Of a stretch of 64,000 nucleotides of DNA, positions 54,058-63,751 are shown one piece after another; within the stretch, counting starts at the first letter, position 1, and each line of letters starts with the position of its first letter. A model generated the notes under the pieces. That model saw only the letters and a list, made by a program, of their open reading frames with translations. It was not told where the DNA came from and ran no database searches. The DNA comes from Flavobacterium sp. 102 (lineage in GTDB: Bacteria; Bacteroidota; Bacteroidia; Flavobacteriales; Flavobacteriaceae). The stretch is from contig NZ_RBKX01000001.1 of the NCBI RefSeq assembly GCF_003634615.1, positions 3,162,001 to 3,226,000 on the forward strand, written 5' to 3'. Both the position numbers and the translations under genes were made by a program.

Positions 54058-54609
54058 TGCATTATTCTCATTGCCGTTAGCGCCAATTTCATACTGTTTC
54101 CTTTCCAACAGCATTTTTTGGTAGACTAATAAATCGACCTGCAATTCCAAAGCTAACACATCGGCTTTGCCCAGTTTTTGGAGCGAAGCTTTCACCCTAT
54201 TTTCCAAAAGACGCAATACATCGGGGGACACTTCGGGCAGTTCAGCGGCGCGTTCCCTTAGGAAATACAGGAGCTTCGTGGCTTTTTCGTTATAGGCATA
54301 CGTAGCTTGTGCCTTATTCAGTTTCCGGCTCAGTCGCTCATACTGGTATTCGTTTTCCTTAATCATTTTCTGTAGTTTAACGGCCTCCAGTGCCTGTTGT
54401 TCTTCCAGCGCTTCGGGCAGGTCAGCCTTAGCTTCAGGCGATTGGCTGTATTTGAGCATGGCGCCCAACAGTACGTTTGAACGGTGAGGAATATTTCCGT
54501 TGCCCAACTCAAAACGGGACACGGTAGTGCGGTGAAGCTTTAAAAGTTGGGCCATTTCGTCTTGGGTAAACCCCAGCATGCCCTTGATTTCCTGAGATTT
54601 TCTCCTCAT
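54046..54609 (-). CDS. XRE-type helix-turn-helix protein
   Basis: 187 residues. N-terminal Cro/C1-type HTH (about 5-42): EIKGMLGFTQDEMAQLLKLH, RTTVSRFELGNGNIP. A long helical, coiled-coil-prone remainder follows (EALEEQQALEAVKLQKMIKE and onward). The ending NENNASLV falls inside a local direct repeat. Directly upstream lie a nested dyad at 54624-54652 and, 90 bases further, four 41-bp tandem repeats, either of which could be its binding site. It borders the AT-rich island and may regulate it or mark a mobile unit. Confidence 0.8.
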   Translation of the reverse strand: MRRKSQEIKGMLGFTQDEMAQLLKLHRTTVSRFELGNGNIPHRSNVLLGAMLKYSQSPEAKADLPEALEEQQALEAVKLQKMIKENEYQYERLSRKLNKAQATYAYNEKATKLLYFLRERAAELPEVSPDVLRLLENRVKASLQKLGKADVLALELQVDLLVYQKMLLERKQYEIGANGNENNASLV

Positions 54610-54623
54610 AGATTATGGGTTAG

Positions 54624-54652
54624 TACCCTATTGGTCAAACCATAAAAGGGTA
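54624..54652. promoter_or_regulatory. Nested operator-like dyad upstream of the XRE gene
   Basis: Outer arms TACCCT (54624-54629) and AGGGTA (54647-54652); inner arms TGGT (54632-54635) and ACCA (54639-54642). It ends 15 bases before the ATG at 54609, the expected position for autoregulation. Confidence 0.5.
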
Positions 54653-54691
54653 AGTGCATGTTTACTAAAACGGAAAAACAGGGTGATTTAT

Positions 54692-54855
54692 TGTGCACAT
54701 TTTTGTCGCTACTGAAAAGTATGACACATTTTATGCTACATTTTTGTCGCTAGTGAAAAGTATGATGCATTTTGTGGTGCATTTTTGTCGCTACTGAAAA
54801 GTATGACACATTTTATGCATCATCTTTGTCGCCAGTGACAAGTTTGCACTATGGG
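54692..54855. repeat. 41-bp tandem repeats, about four copies
   Basis: The core CATTTTTGTCGCT begins at 54698, 54739 and 54780, and a diverged fourth copy (CATCTTTGTCGCC) at 54821: exact 41-base period. Each unit also contains the imperfect dyad TGTC-N2-TAC ... GTA-N-GACA around TGAAAA. No spacers, so not CRISPR. Iteron-like or operator-array character upstream of the XRE gene. Confidence 0.9.
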
Positions 54856-55163
54856 TTGTGGGTTGCGGGTTCAAGGTTTTGGGTTCCGAGTTATGAATAG
54901 CCCCTTGAATATATACTAACGATATGGAAAACCGTAAAGACAGAACACAGTTGAGAAGTATATTTACCTTCAAACTGACCCAAAACAAGCTAATCGTAAG
55001 AAATTTATGTTGATAACTTAAGGTAAAATCCCTATTGATGGGGATTGATTGGTGGTGGGGGGAATTGGTTAAATTTGGGAACAACGCTGGTAATGAAAAT
55101 ACTTATCCATTAGTTAGCAATAATTTTCACAACGAATGTATATAAACCAACAAATAAAATCTT
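54853..55163. other. Intergenic region with G-rich tract
   Basis: Begins with four GGGTT-type runs (54853-54883) that come close to a G-quadruplex pattern. Further G-rich sequence lies near 55040-55080. No convincing gene: a 97-codon minus-strand frame across this stretch has no family resemblance and covers low-complexity DNA. Confidence 0.4.
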
Positions 55164-55664
55164 ATGTGTGATACAGCAGTGCCTGAAATAGATTTTTTTA
55201 AAGTTTTAGCGGTAGTTTCTCCGTTTATTTCAGCTTTTTTGGCTGGTTTACTAACATACTATTTTACACTTAAAACAAAAAAATTCGACATCCTATACCA
55301 AAATAAAATTCCAGCGTTTAAAGAAATTGCCTTAAAACTGATAGAACTTAAAAAGTTTTGTTTGGGAAGAAGTGCTTATTATCAAGGAAATGAATTTTCT
55401 CCTTATTGGGAAGAAAATCTTGGAGCTTTGGAACATAGAACAGCTGTTGCTGAGATTTTTGAAATCAATTCAATATTTTTATCTAAATCAAGTAAAAAAT
55501 CCATTGAAAATTTAATCTCTGAAATGAGTGGTTTATGTAATGCAGAAATTAGTATAGCAGGTACTAATGAAATATCCGGAGTGGAAAAAGAATACGAAAG
55601 AATTGCAAAAATAACTGAAGAAACAATCAATATTTTATATTCAGACCTAAATTTAAAAAGTTAG
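55164..55664 (+). CDS. Island membrane-anchored protein of unknown function
   Basis: 166 residues. One N-terminal membrane helix (about 14-32; VVSPFISAFLAGLLTYYFTL) and a cytosolic, mostly helical remainder (KKFDILYQNKIPAFKEIALK and onward). I do not recognise the family; short one-helix proteins with a helical tail of this type are common in defence or mobile islands. AT-rich like its neighbours. Followed by a hairpin-rich gap. Confidence 0.65.
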   Translation: MCDTAVPEIDFFKVLAVVSPFISAFLAGLLTYYFTLKTKKFDILYQNKIPAFKEIALKLIELKKFCLGRSAYYQGNEFSPYWEENLGALEHRTAVAEIFEINSIFLSKSSKKSIENLISEMSGLCNAEISIAGTNEISGVEKEYERIAKITEETINILYSDLNLKS

Positions 55665-55695
55665 CTTTGATTCAAAAACTACTGCTAATAGCAGT

Positions 55696-55828
55696 TTGCA
55701 ACAACTGCGTGGCATGGTTTGTAAACCGAATTTTCTACGAAAATTCAAAGCCAAGTTTTGTACTTGGAATCATTAGTAATAAATCGTCGCAGCTGTTGCA
55801 AGCCAAGGAACTTTAATTAATACCTTGG
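55696..55828. repeat. Dense inverted-repeat cluster between island genes
   Basis: Outer arms TTGCAACAACTGCG (55696-55709) and CGCAGCTGTTGCAA (55788-55801) pair at 13 of 14 positions. Inside are GAATTTTC/GAAAATTC (3-base loop), GGTTT/AAACC and CCAAG/CTTGG. Just outside, CCAAGG (55803) pairs with CCTTGG (55823). The entire gap can fold into a multi-arm structure. Confidence 0.7.
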
Positions 55829-55868
55829 AGAAATACTGCGAACTCAACAACTTAATGTAACAAATATT

Positions 55869-57113
55869 ATGAAAGAAGAATCATCTATTAATACTATAGC
55901 CGGAATTAAATCTCTTGTAAATCAATTACCAAATATAAGTTATGGCAATAATGCAATTCCATACTTAGCTATAGAAGGATTTGGAAATGGACAAGCAGGT
56001 TATGACTTATTAAAGAGTGAATTTGAAAAGATAGATTTATCTGCTGAATTTTTAGATTTAGAAAAACAAATCAAAAAACAAAAGAAAGAAATAAAAGATT
56101 TAGAAAATAAACATACAAATCTTAATGCAATAATTGGAGAACAAACTAGCGGTAGCGAAGGCTCTATTGCTTCTCAAATCTTATTAAGTTTAAAAGCAGA
56201 AATAGAAAAATTAATAGAAAAAAGGGACTTATTAGCGAGTGAAATTTCAAGTAAAGAAACTATTGAAGAAACAAGAATTTTAAAGCAAAAAGAAAAAGAA
56301 GCTTTAGAAGAAGAAAACTTAAAAAAGAAAATTGAAAAATTAGAACAAACTTATCAAGAAAAAGAAAAAGCCTTAAGCTCAAAATTTGAAAAAGAACTTG
56401 AAGAAATAAATTTAAAAACTAAAACTGCAAATCAAGATTCTAACAAAAAAATAACTGATGCTGAAAAAAATGCAATTGGAAAAGTAAAATTGATTAATCA
56501 ATTTAGAGATTTTTTAGAAGAAACTAATAAAAATATGAATCTTTATTCTTTAGTTATTATTGGAATTCTAATTGCGGCAATTGCAGCCATTGGTTTTAGC
56601 ATACCAAATTTGTTAAATATATTTGATAGCTACGATGCTTTTATCAAAAGCCAAGGAACTAAAATAACAAACTGGCAAATAATAAATTATGCTTTTGGAT
56701 TATTAATCGTTAAATTACCTTGGGCATTATGTTTAAGTGCTGTCTTAACAGGAATGTATAGTTTATTAAAAGGTTTACTTTCGACTTACGAGAAAATTAA
56801 TCAAGATAAGCGAAATATGTCGGCTATTTATGCAATTTCTGGTAATGTGGCACAAGCACTAAATGAATATGGAATCAATTTAGCTCAAGATGAAATTGAA
56901 GATGAAGAAACTGGAGAAGTATTTACGAGTATTAGAGTTTCCAGAAAGGAACTAATACAGAAAAAAGAAAGCATCAGATGGAATCAAATAATGAAATATT
57001 TTGAAGGAATGCAACAAAACAAAGTTGAAATCGAAAATGATGAGGATCCAACTAAAGTAAAACTTATGTCAGGAATATTGAATAAATTAATAGATAAAAT
57101 ACCAAAAACATAA
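55869..57113 (+). CDS. Island coiled-coil protein with two membrane helices
   Basis: 414 residues. Residues 60-205 form a long coiled coil rich in Lys/Glu (LEKQIKKQKKEIKDLENKHT and onward). Two membrane helices follow at about 224-250 (YSLVIIGILIAAIAAIGFSI) and 272-298 (NYAFGLLIVKLPWALCLSAV), then a cytosolic tail with FEGMQQNKVEIENDEDPTK. I recognise no family. A sensor or scaffold with a membrane effector is possible by analogy with defence islands, but this is inference from architecture only. Confidence 0.7.
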   Translation: MKEESSINTIAGIKSLVNQLPNISYGNNAIPYLAIEGFGNGQAGYDLLKSEFEKIDLSAEFLDLEKQIKKQKKEIKDLENKHTNLNAIIGEQTSGSEGSIASQILLSLKAEIEKLIEKRDLLASEISSKETIEETRILKQKEKEALEEENLKKKIEKLEQTYQEKEKALSSKFEKELEEINLKTKTANQDSNKKITDAEKNAIGKVKLINQFRDFLEETNKNMNLYSLVIIGILIAAIAAIGFSIPNLLNIFDSYDAFIKSQGTKITNWQIINYAFGLLIVKLPWALCLSAVLTGMYSLLKGLLSTYEKINQDKRNMSAIYAISGNVAQALNEYGINLAQDEIEDEETGEVFTSIRVSRKELIQKKESIRWNQIMKYFEGMQQNKVEIENDEDPTKVKLMSGILNKLIDKIPKT

Positions 57114-57166
57114 ATTTAATCTTTCGTAGAAATATAAAAGTCATTAGTTAACAGCAGTCTCTTGAA

Positions 57167-57245
57167 ATTGCGAGTTTTGCTGTAAGTTTAAATTCACGCC
57201 CGTCAGTTTGAATTCGCAATACTTGGCTAAAACCAGTTAAGCCAA
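57167..57245. repeat. Inverted repeats in the second island gap
   Basis: ATTGCGA (57167-57173) pairs with TCGCAAT (57214-57220), with AATTC/GAATT nested; TTGGCT (57223-57228) pairs with AGCCAA (57240-57245). Confidence 0.55.
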
Positions 57246-57327
57246 ACACGTGGACTTTCTATTTGAGTTTTATGAAAAGTATACTGTGGATTTGTTTAGT
57301 ACGGAGAAGAAAAGTAAAAAGAAGTAA
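57241..57327 (+). pseudogene. Possible C-terminal gene fragment before the GT51 gene
   Basis: A 28-codon open frame without start, ending FEFYEKYTVDLFSTEKKSKK and a stop at 57325-57327, three bases before the next ATG. Composition is coding-like; the parent gene is not recognised. Confidence 0.35.
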
Positions 57328-57330
57328 ATT

Positions 57331-58626
57331 ATGGATAGCAAGGCTGAACAATATTACCCAACTTATAATTTTAAACCTGAAAACAGGGATATTGTACTTT
57401 TAGAGTTTGAAGAAGCCCAAAAAATTGCAAATGGTCAAACAAAAGTTTATGGTCAAGTTACGAATGTTTTAATTGTTATAATAACGGTTTTGGTTCCTTT
57501 ATTTTTTAGTCAAAATGATGATGAAGTAAAAGAAAACCTATCAATAATTAAATCTAATTCTTTAATTTTTTCTTTAATTCTGATAGCCTTTGGCGGCATA
57601 CTTTTAAGATATTTTGTGGAATTGCAAAGACAAATTACTATTAACGCAAAGAAAGTAGTTTCATTAAGAACTATGCTTGGCTTAGATTATGGTAACATAC
57701 ATTTAACAATACCAAATTGGAGAGTTGAAGGAGCTACTAATCCATTTGTTATAAAATACTTTAATGGCTGGTTCGTTTTTCAATCTGTTCCTTTTTGGGT
57801 ACTTACAATTGGACTTAATGTTATTTGGTGGTTAGCAACTAAAGAAAAGGAACTCTATGAAGTGTCATTCCATTGCCCAGAAATAAATTGGTATTTTGGA
57901 AACATAGCAATTACTGTATGGTATCTATTTATATTTAGACGACCTCTAAATGAACAACACGAAACAGCTTATTTAAATTTTGTAAAACTTATTTCTTCTA
58001 TTTTCAGAATAAAGCTTTTAAAAAATTTTGAATATATATTATATAGAGCAAAACTTTCGTCTATTGAATTAGACAGGTTAAAAGTAAATTATAGTAAACT
58101 AAAACTAATCTTAATTGATATTGAGGATAAAAATTTTAATTCTAATTCCGGTATTTCTTTAAAATCCTTAATAAGAGGTTTTTTAAGTAGGTTTAAATAT
58201 TTTAGAAATAAATATAATTTTATTCAACACGGTGGTTCAACAATAACAATGCAACTTTGTAGAACATTATTTATTCCATCTAATCAAAATAAATATTTTA
58301 GAAAAATTATTGAAATTTTGCTTTCTCATTGGATTAGTAAACAGTTTACAAAAAATGAAATCCTAAATATATATATATCCTCAGTTAGATATGAAAAGGG
58401 AGTAAACGGATTATCGGATGCTATCAAGTATTTTTTTGGAGAACTAAATAAAAAAGATTTGAATAATGAAGAAGCTTTCTTTTTAGTCGAGAGACTTTCA
58501 AATGTAACATCAACTGTAAATTGGGAAAGAATAAAACATTTAACTAACAGAACAAGTATAAATATTGATGAAAAAAAATTGAAAAGTATTTATGAAAAAT
58601 TAATAAGTGAAAAAAAATTAAAATAA
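57331..58626 (+). CDS. Membrane protein with C-terminal GT51 peptidoglycan glycosyltransferase domain
   Basis: 431 residues. Four membrane helices (about 44-60, 77-97, 148-169, 187-203) precede a GT51 (class A PBP glycosyltransferase) domain at about 250-390 with its signature motifs: Glu265-Asp266 in DIEDKNF, GGSTITMQL (301-309), RKIIE with Glu328, and KNEILNIYIS. The catalytic glutamates remain, but the His of the usual EDxxFxxHxG is absent (FNSNSG). There is no transpeptidase domain. MtgA-type enzymes have one helix; this N-terminal region is unusual. Charge distribution places the C-terminus in the cytoplasm, the wrong side for lipid II polymerisation. It overlaps nothing and lies 1 base from the next gene. 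Confidence 0.75.
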   Translation: MDSKAEQYYPTYNFKPENRDIVLLEFEEAQKIANGQTKVYGQVTNVLIVIITVLVPLFFSQNDDEVKENLSIIKSNSLIFSLILIAFGGILLRYFVELQRQITINAKKVVSLRTMLGLDYGNIHLTIPNWRVEGATNPFVIKYFNGWFVFQSVPFWVLTIGLNVIWWLATKEKELYEVSFHCPEINWYFGNIAITVWYLFIFRRPLNEQHETAYLNFVKLISSIFRIKLLKNFEYILYRAKLSSIELDRLKVNYSKLKLILIDIEDKNFNSNSGISLKSLIRGFLSRFKYFRNKYNFIQHGGSTITMQLCRTLFIPSNQNKYFRKIIEILLSHWISKQFTKNEILNIYISSVRYEKGVNGLSDAIKYFFGELNKKDLNNEEAFFLVERLSNVTSTVNWERIKHLTNRTSINIDEKKLKSIYEKLISEKKLK

Positions 58627-58627
58627 A

Positions 58628-59053
58628 ATGTCAATTATAAAAGAACTTAATGAATCGCATGAATCCTTAAGGGGTTTTGCCCTTAATTTATTTTTAATTC
58701 CTTTTTGGTATGTTTCTATTTTTTTGTTCAACAATGAATTTTTTATTTCCAATGATATTGTTATAATATTTGCAATGTGCTTTGTAATAAGCATTAGCTC
58801 ATCTGGTTTTTTAACTTTTTTGTTAGATTTAATAAATACTGATGAAAATCAAAAAGACATTTTTTTCCATGAAATGACAGTTTCAATTGTATTACTTTGT
58901 TCTTGGCTATCTTTATTAATATTTGTTATTTATACTTTAGGCTTTTTATTTAACATTTATATATATTTCTATTGGTTTATCATTATTTATTTTTTTCCAT
59001 TATTTATCTTTTTAATATTATATTTTATTTTTAAAAAAAATATAAAAAAGTAG
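58628..59053 (+). CDS. Small four-helix membrane protein, partner of the GT51 gene
   Basis: 141 residues, almost entirely hydrophobic: helices at about 18-35, 43-66, 83-105 and 110-136, with a short polar loop (DLINTDENQKDIFFHEM) and a basic tail (FKKNIKK). No family recognised. Its ATG comes 1 base after the GT51 gene's stop, so the two are co-transcribed and probably act together, for instance as a membrane complex or as toxin and immunity component; neither is demonstrated. Confidence 0.7.
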   Translation: MSIIKELNESHESLRGFALNLFLIPFWYVSIFLFNNEFFISNDIVIIFAMCFVISISSSGFLTFLLDLINTDENQKDIFFHEMTVSIVLLCSWLSLLIFVIYTLGFLFNIYIYFYWFIIIYFFPLFIFLILYFIFKKNIKK

Positions 59054-59065
59054 TAACTCGATATC

Positions 59066-59105
59066 GCGGATATGCAATCCCCGCTCGTGCGCGAATCCTT
59101 TCGCG
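59066..59105. repeat. Hairpin pair at the right end of the island
   Basis: GCGG/CCGC around 59066-59084, followed by a perfect CGCGAA / TTCGCG stem with tetraloop TCCT (59090-59105). GC-rich against a very AT-rich island, so different in origin from the gene before it. Confidence 0.6.
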
Positions 59106-59129
59106 TTAGACAACCACAAGTGACTAATA

Positions 59130-59158
59130 AAAAAAGCAGCTCAATGAGCTGCTTTTTT
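59130..59158. terminator. Strong terminator of katG (bidirectional)
   Basis: 13-bp perfect stem AAAAAAGCAGCTC / GAGCTGCTTTTTT with a 3-base loop, between the island's last gene (+) and katG (-). Confidence 0.9.
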
Positions 59159-59178
59159 AATCAATAAACTATAACTAC

Positions 59179-61407
<2,229 letters not shown>

Positions 61408-61408
61408 T

Positions 61409-61416
61409 CAAATTTA
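61409..61416 (-). promoter_or_regulatory. -7 promoter box of katG
   Basis: Minus strand TAAATTTG, a perfect TAnnTTTG. Confidence 0.6.
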
Positions 61417-61510
61417 CCCAATATTATTTATGTAAATCATTTTTTCGATAGATAAAAATTATAACTAAAGTTAAAATTAATTATACATTTAGAAACAAAC
61501 TGTTAAAGAA

Positions 61511-61537
61511 AAAGGCACTAACTATTGTAGTGCCTTT
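61511..61537. terminator. Terminator after the E1 dehydrogenase gene
   Basis: 10-bp perfect stem AAAGGCACTA / TAGTGCCTTT with a 7-base loop and T-rich flank on the minus strand. Confidence 0.8.
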
Positions 61538-61565
61538 GTATAAAGTTATGGTAAAAATAAATAGT

Positions 61566-63542
61566 TTAATAAGCTAATAATTCCAATAAAGTTTTCTCAA
61601 AACGTTCTTTGGGCAAATATTGATCTTCCAACGCTTTTACAAAAGGAATAGCGGTCTCCAAGCTTCCAACTCTATATACCGGCGCATCTAAATGCTCAAA
61701 ACACTGTTCCATAATCATCGCTGAAATATCACTTGATACGCCACCAAATAAAGTATCTTCCTGGAGTATAATCACTTTACCTGTCTTTTTTACTGAAGTA
61801 AAAATAGCTTCAGTATCCAAAGGTTGTAATGAACGCAAATCAATCAAGTCTGCGCTAATATCTGTATGTTTATTCAAAGTCTCCAAAGCCCAATGTACTC
61901 CGGCGCCAAATGAAATAACAGTCACTTGACTTCCTTCTTTCAGTAAAGCAGCTTTCCCAAACGGAATAGTATAATAATCCGTCGGTACCTCTTGATAAAC
62001 CGAACGGTAAAGTTGTTTGTGTTCAAAATACATCACCGGATTCGGATCGTTAATCGCTGTGTTCAATAGGCCTTTGGCATCATACGGAAATGCAGGATAA
62101 ACGACTTTCAATCCCGGGGTTTTGGTAAACCAAGCTTCATTAGTTTGCGAGTGAAAAGGTCCGGCCTGAGTTCCACCACCACAAGGCATACGCACTACTA
62201 CATCAGCTTTCTCATTCCAACGGTAATGTTGTTTGGCCAGAAGATTCACAATCGGATTAAATCCCGTGGAAACAAAATCGGCAAATTGCATTTCTACAAT
62301 CGCTTTGTATCCGTTGATTGACAATCCGTTTGCGGCAGAAACCACGGCACTTTCACAGATTGGTGTGTTGCGAACTCTTTCTTTACCAAATTGCGTCACA
62401 AAACCATCCGTAATTTTAAAAGCGCCACCATACTCAGCGATGTCTTGACCCATGATAACCAAATTATCATGACGTTCCATTGATTGACGTAAGGCATTTG
62501 AAATAGCATCCACGACGCGAATATTCTCAACTGCATCGCGATGATTAAAGACTTCGAACTCATACGGTTCATACATATCATTAAGTTCTTCAGCTAAATC
62601 AGCTTCACAATCCGGTTCGGCTATGGTAATCGCCCAATGTTCATCAATTTCTGCTTTAATGGCTTTCTTAATCTTTTCGTCTTCTTCTTCCGAAAGCACA
62701 CTTATTTCAAGTAGATAATCTCTGTAATTTGAAATTGGATCTTTAATTGCCCACAGATCCATTAACTCTTGTGGAACGTATTTAGTACCACTTGCTTCTT
62801 CATGTCCACGCATTCTAAAAGTCTTAAATTCTAATAAAACCGGACGTGGATTATCAACCATCGACGCTTTTAATGCTGCTATTTTGGTGTATACCTCAAG
62901 GATATTATTCCCGTCAATGATATGACTTTCCATACCATAACCAAGTCCTTTATCAGCTAAGTTCTCACAACGATATTGTTCATTCGTGGGTGTCGATAAA
63001 CCATATCCATTATTTTCAATCACAAACAAGACAGGTAATTCCCAAACAGCAGCAATATTCAACGCTTCGTGAAAATCACCTTCAGAAGTGGCTCCTTCTC
63101 CGGTGAAAACCGCAGTAACTTTTCCGTTTTTCTTTAATTTATTAGCCAAAGCAATACCATCAGCCACGCCCATTTGCGGTCCCAAATGCGAAATCATTCC
63201 GATGATTTTGAATTCTTGAGTGCCAAAGTGGAATGAACGATCACGTCCTTTAGTAAAACCGGTTTTCTTGCCTTGCCATTGGGAAAACAAACGGTGTAAC
63301 GGAATGTCTCTTCCGGTAAACACACCCAAGTTTCTGTGCATAGGCAAAATGTATTCGTCTTTGTCTAAAGCGGCAGTAATTCCTACTGAAATGGCTTCCT
63401 GACCAATGCCGGAAAACCATTTAGACACTTTCCCTTGACGCAACAAGATCAGCATTTTTTCTTCTATCAATCTTGGTTTAAGTAGCCTTTTATATAAATC
63501 TAATAATTGTAGGTTGGATAACTCTTTTCTGTCGAAATTCAT
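61566..63542 (-). CDS. 2-oxoisovalerate dehydrogenase E1, fused alpha and beta subunits
   Basis: Thiamine-diphosphate enzyme that decarboxylates branched-chain 2-oxo acids for the BCKDH complex. 658 residues. The alpha half (1-330) has the ThDP motif [20 protein letters not shown] ... VIENNGYG and [13 protein letters not shown]. The beta half (about 335-658) has [38 protein letters not shown]-like [14 protein letters not shown] and [13 protein letters not shown]. Alpha-beta fusion in one chain is common in Bacteroidota. Works with E2/E3 encoded elsewhere; its substrates are products of IlvE. Confidence 0.93.
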   Translation of the reverse strand: MNFDRKELSNLQLLDLYKRLLKPRLIEEKMLILLRQGKVSKWFSGIGQEAISVGITAALDKDEYILPMHRNLGVFTGRDIPLHRLFSQWQGKKTGFTKGRDRSFHFGTQEFKIIGMISHLGPQMGVADGIALANKLKKNGKVTAVFTGEGATSEGDFHEALNIAAVWELPVLFVIENNGYGLSTPTNEQYRCENLADKGLGYGMESHIIDGNNILEVYTKIAALKASMVDNPRPVLLEFKTFRMRGHEEASGTKYVPQELMDLWAIKDPISNYRDYLLEISVLSEEEDEKIKKAIKAEIDEHWAITIAEPDCEADLAEELNDMYEPYEFEVFNHRDAVENIRVVDAISNALRQSMERHDNLVIMGQDIAEYGGAFKITDGFVTQFGKERVRNTPICESAVVSAANGLSINGYKAIVEMQFADFVSTGFNPIVNLLAKQHYRWNEKADVVVRMPCGGGTQAGPFHSQTNEAWFTKTPGLKVVYPAFPYDAKGLLNTAINDPNPVMYFEHKQLYRSVYQEVPTDYYTIPFGKAALLKEGSQVTVISFGAGVHWALETLNKHTDISADLIDLRSLQPLDTEAIFTSVKKTGKVIILQEDTLFGGVSSDISAMIMEQCFEHLDAPVYRVGSLETAIPFVKALEDQYLPKERFEKTLLELLAY

Positions 63543-63561
63543 CTGGTTTATTTTAGCGTTG

Positions 63562-63569
63562 CAAAAGTA
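63562..63569 (-). promoter_or_regulatory. -7 promoter box of the E1 dehydrogenase gene
   Basis: Minus strand TACTTTTG, 20 bases before the ATG at 63542. Confidence 0.55.
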
Positions 63570-63661
63570 TAAAAACAGATTTCAATCGTTGTAGTTTTTT
63601 AGGGGAAAGTCAAAGAAATCTATTTGAATGAGTAAAAACTGATACGAGAATTGTTAACAAC

Positions 63662-63696
63662 TTTGAACTTTTCTATTCAAAAATTAGTTACATTTG
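63662..63696 (+). promoter_or_regulatory. Promoter of the 2OG-Fe(II) oxygenase gene
   Basis: TTTG at 63662-63665, 23-base spacer, TACATTTG at 63689-63696; 56 bases before the ATG at 63752. Confidence 0.55.
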
Positions 63697-63751
63697 TAGT
63701 TATCGTTGGAGTTTTTCCAACCTGAGTTATTAACAAAAAAGTTTTAGTAGT

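Noticed and set aside
54692..54855. Possible CRISPR array
   Set aside because: The 41-bp units are contiguous with no spacers and no cas genes are nearby; they are tandem repeats.
54791..55084. 97-codon minus-strand ORF
   Set aside because: Covers tandem-repeat and G-rich low-complexity DNA, with no start context, family resemblance or coding-like composition.
55696..55801. Possible integron attC site
   Set aside because: The arm ends do not match RYYYAAC/GTTRRRY, and no integron integrase is in the window; kept only as a structured repeat.
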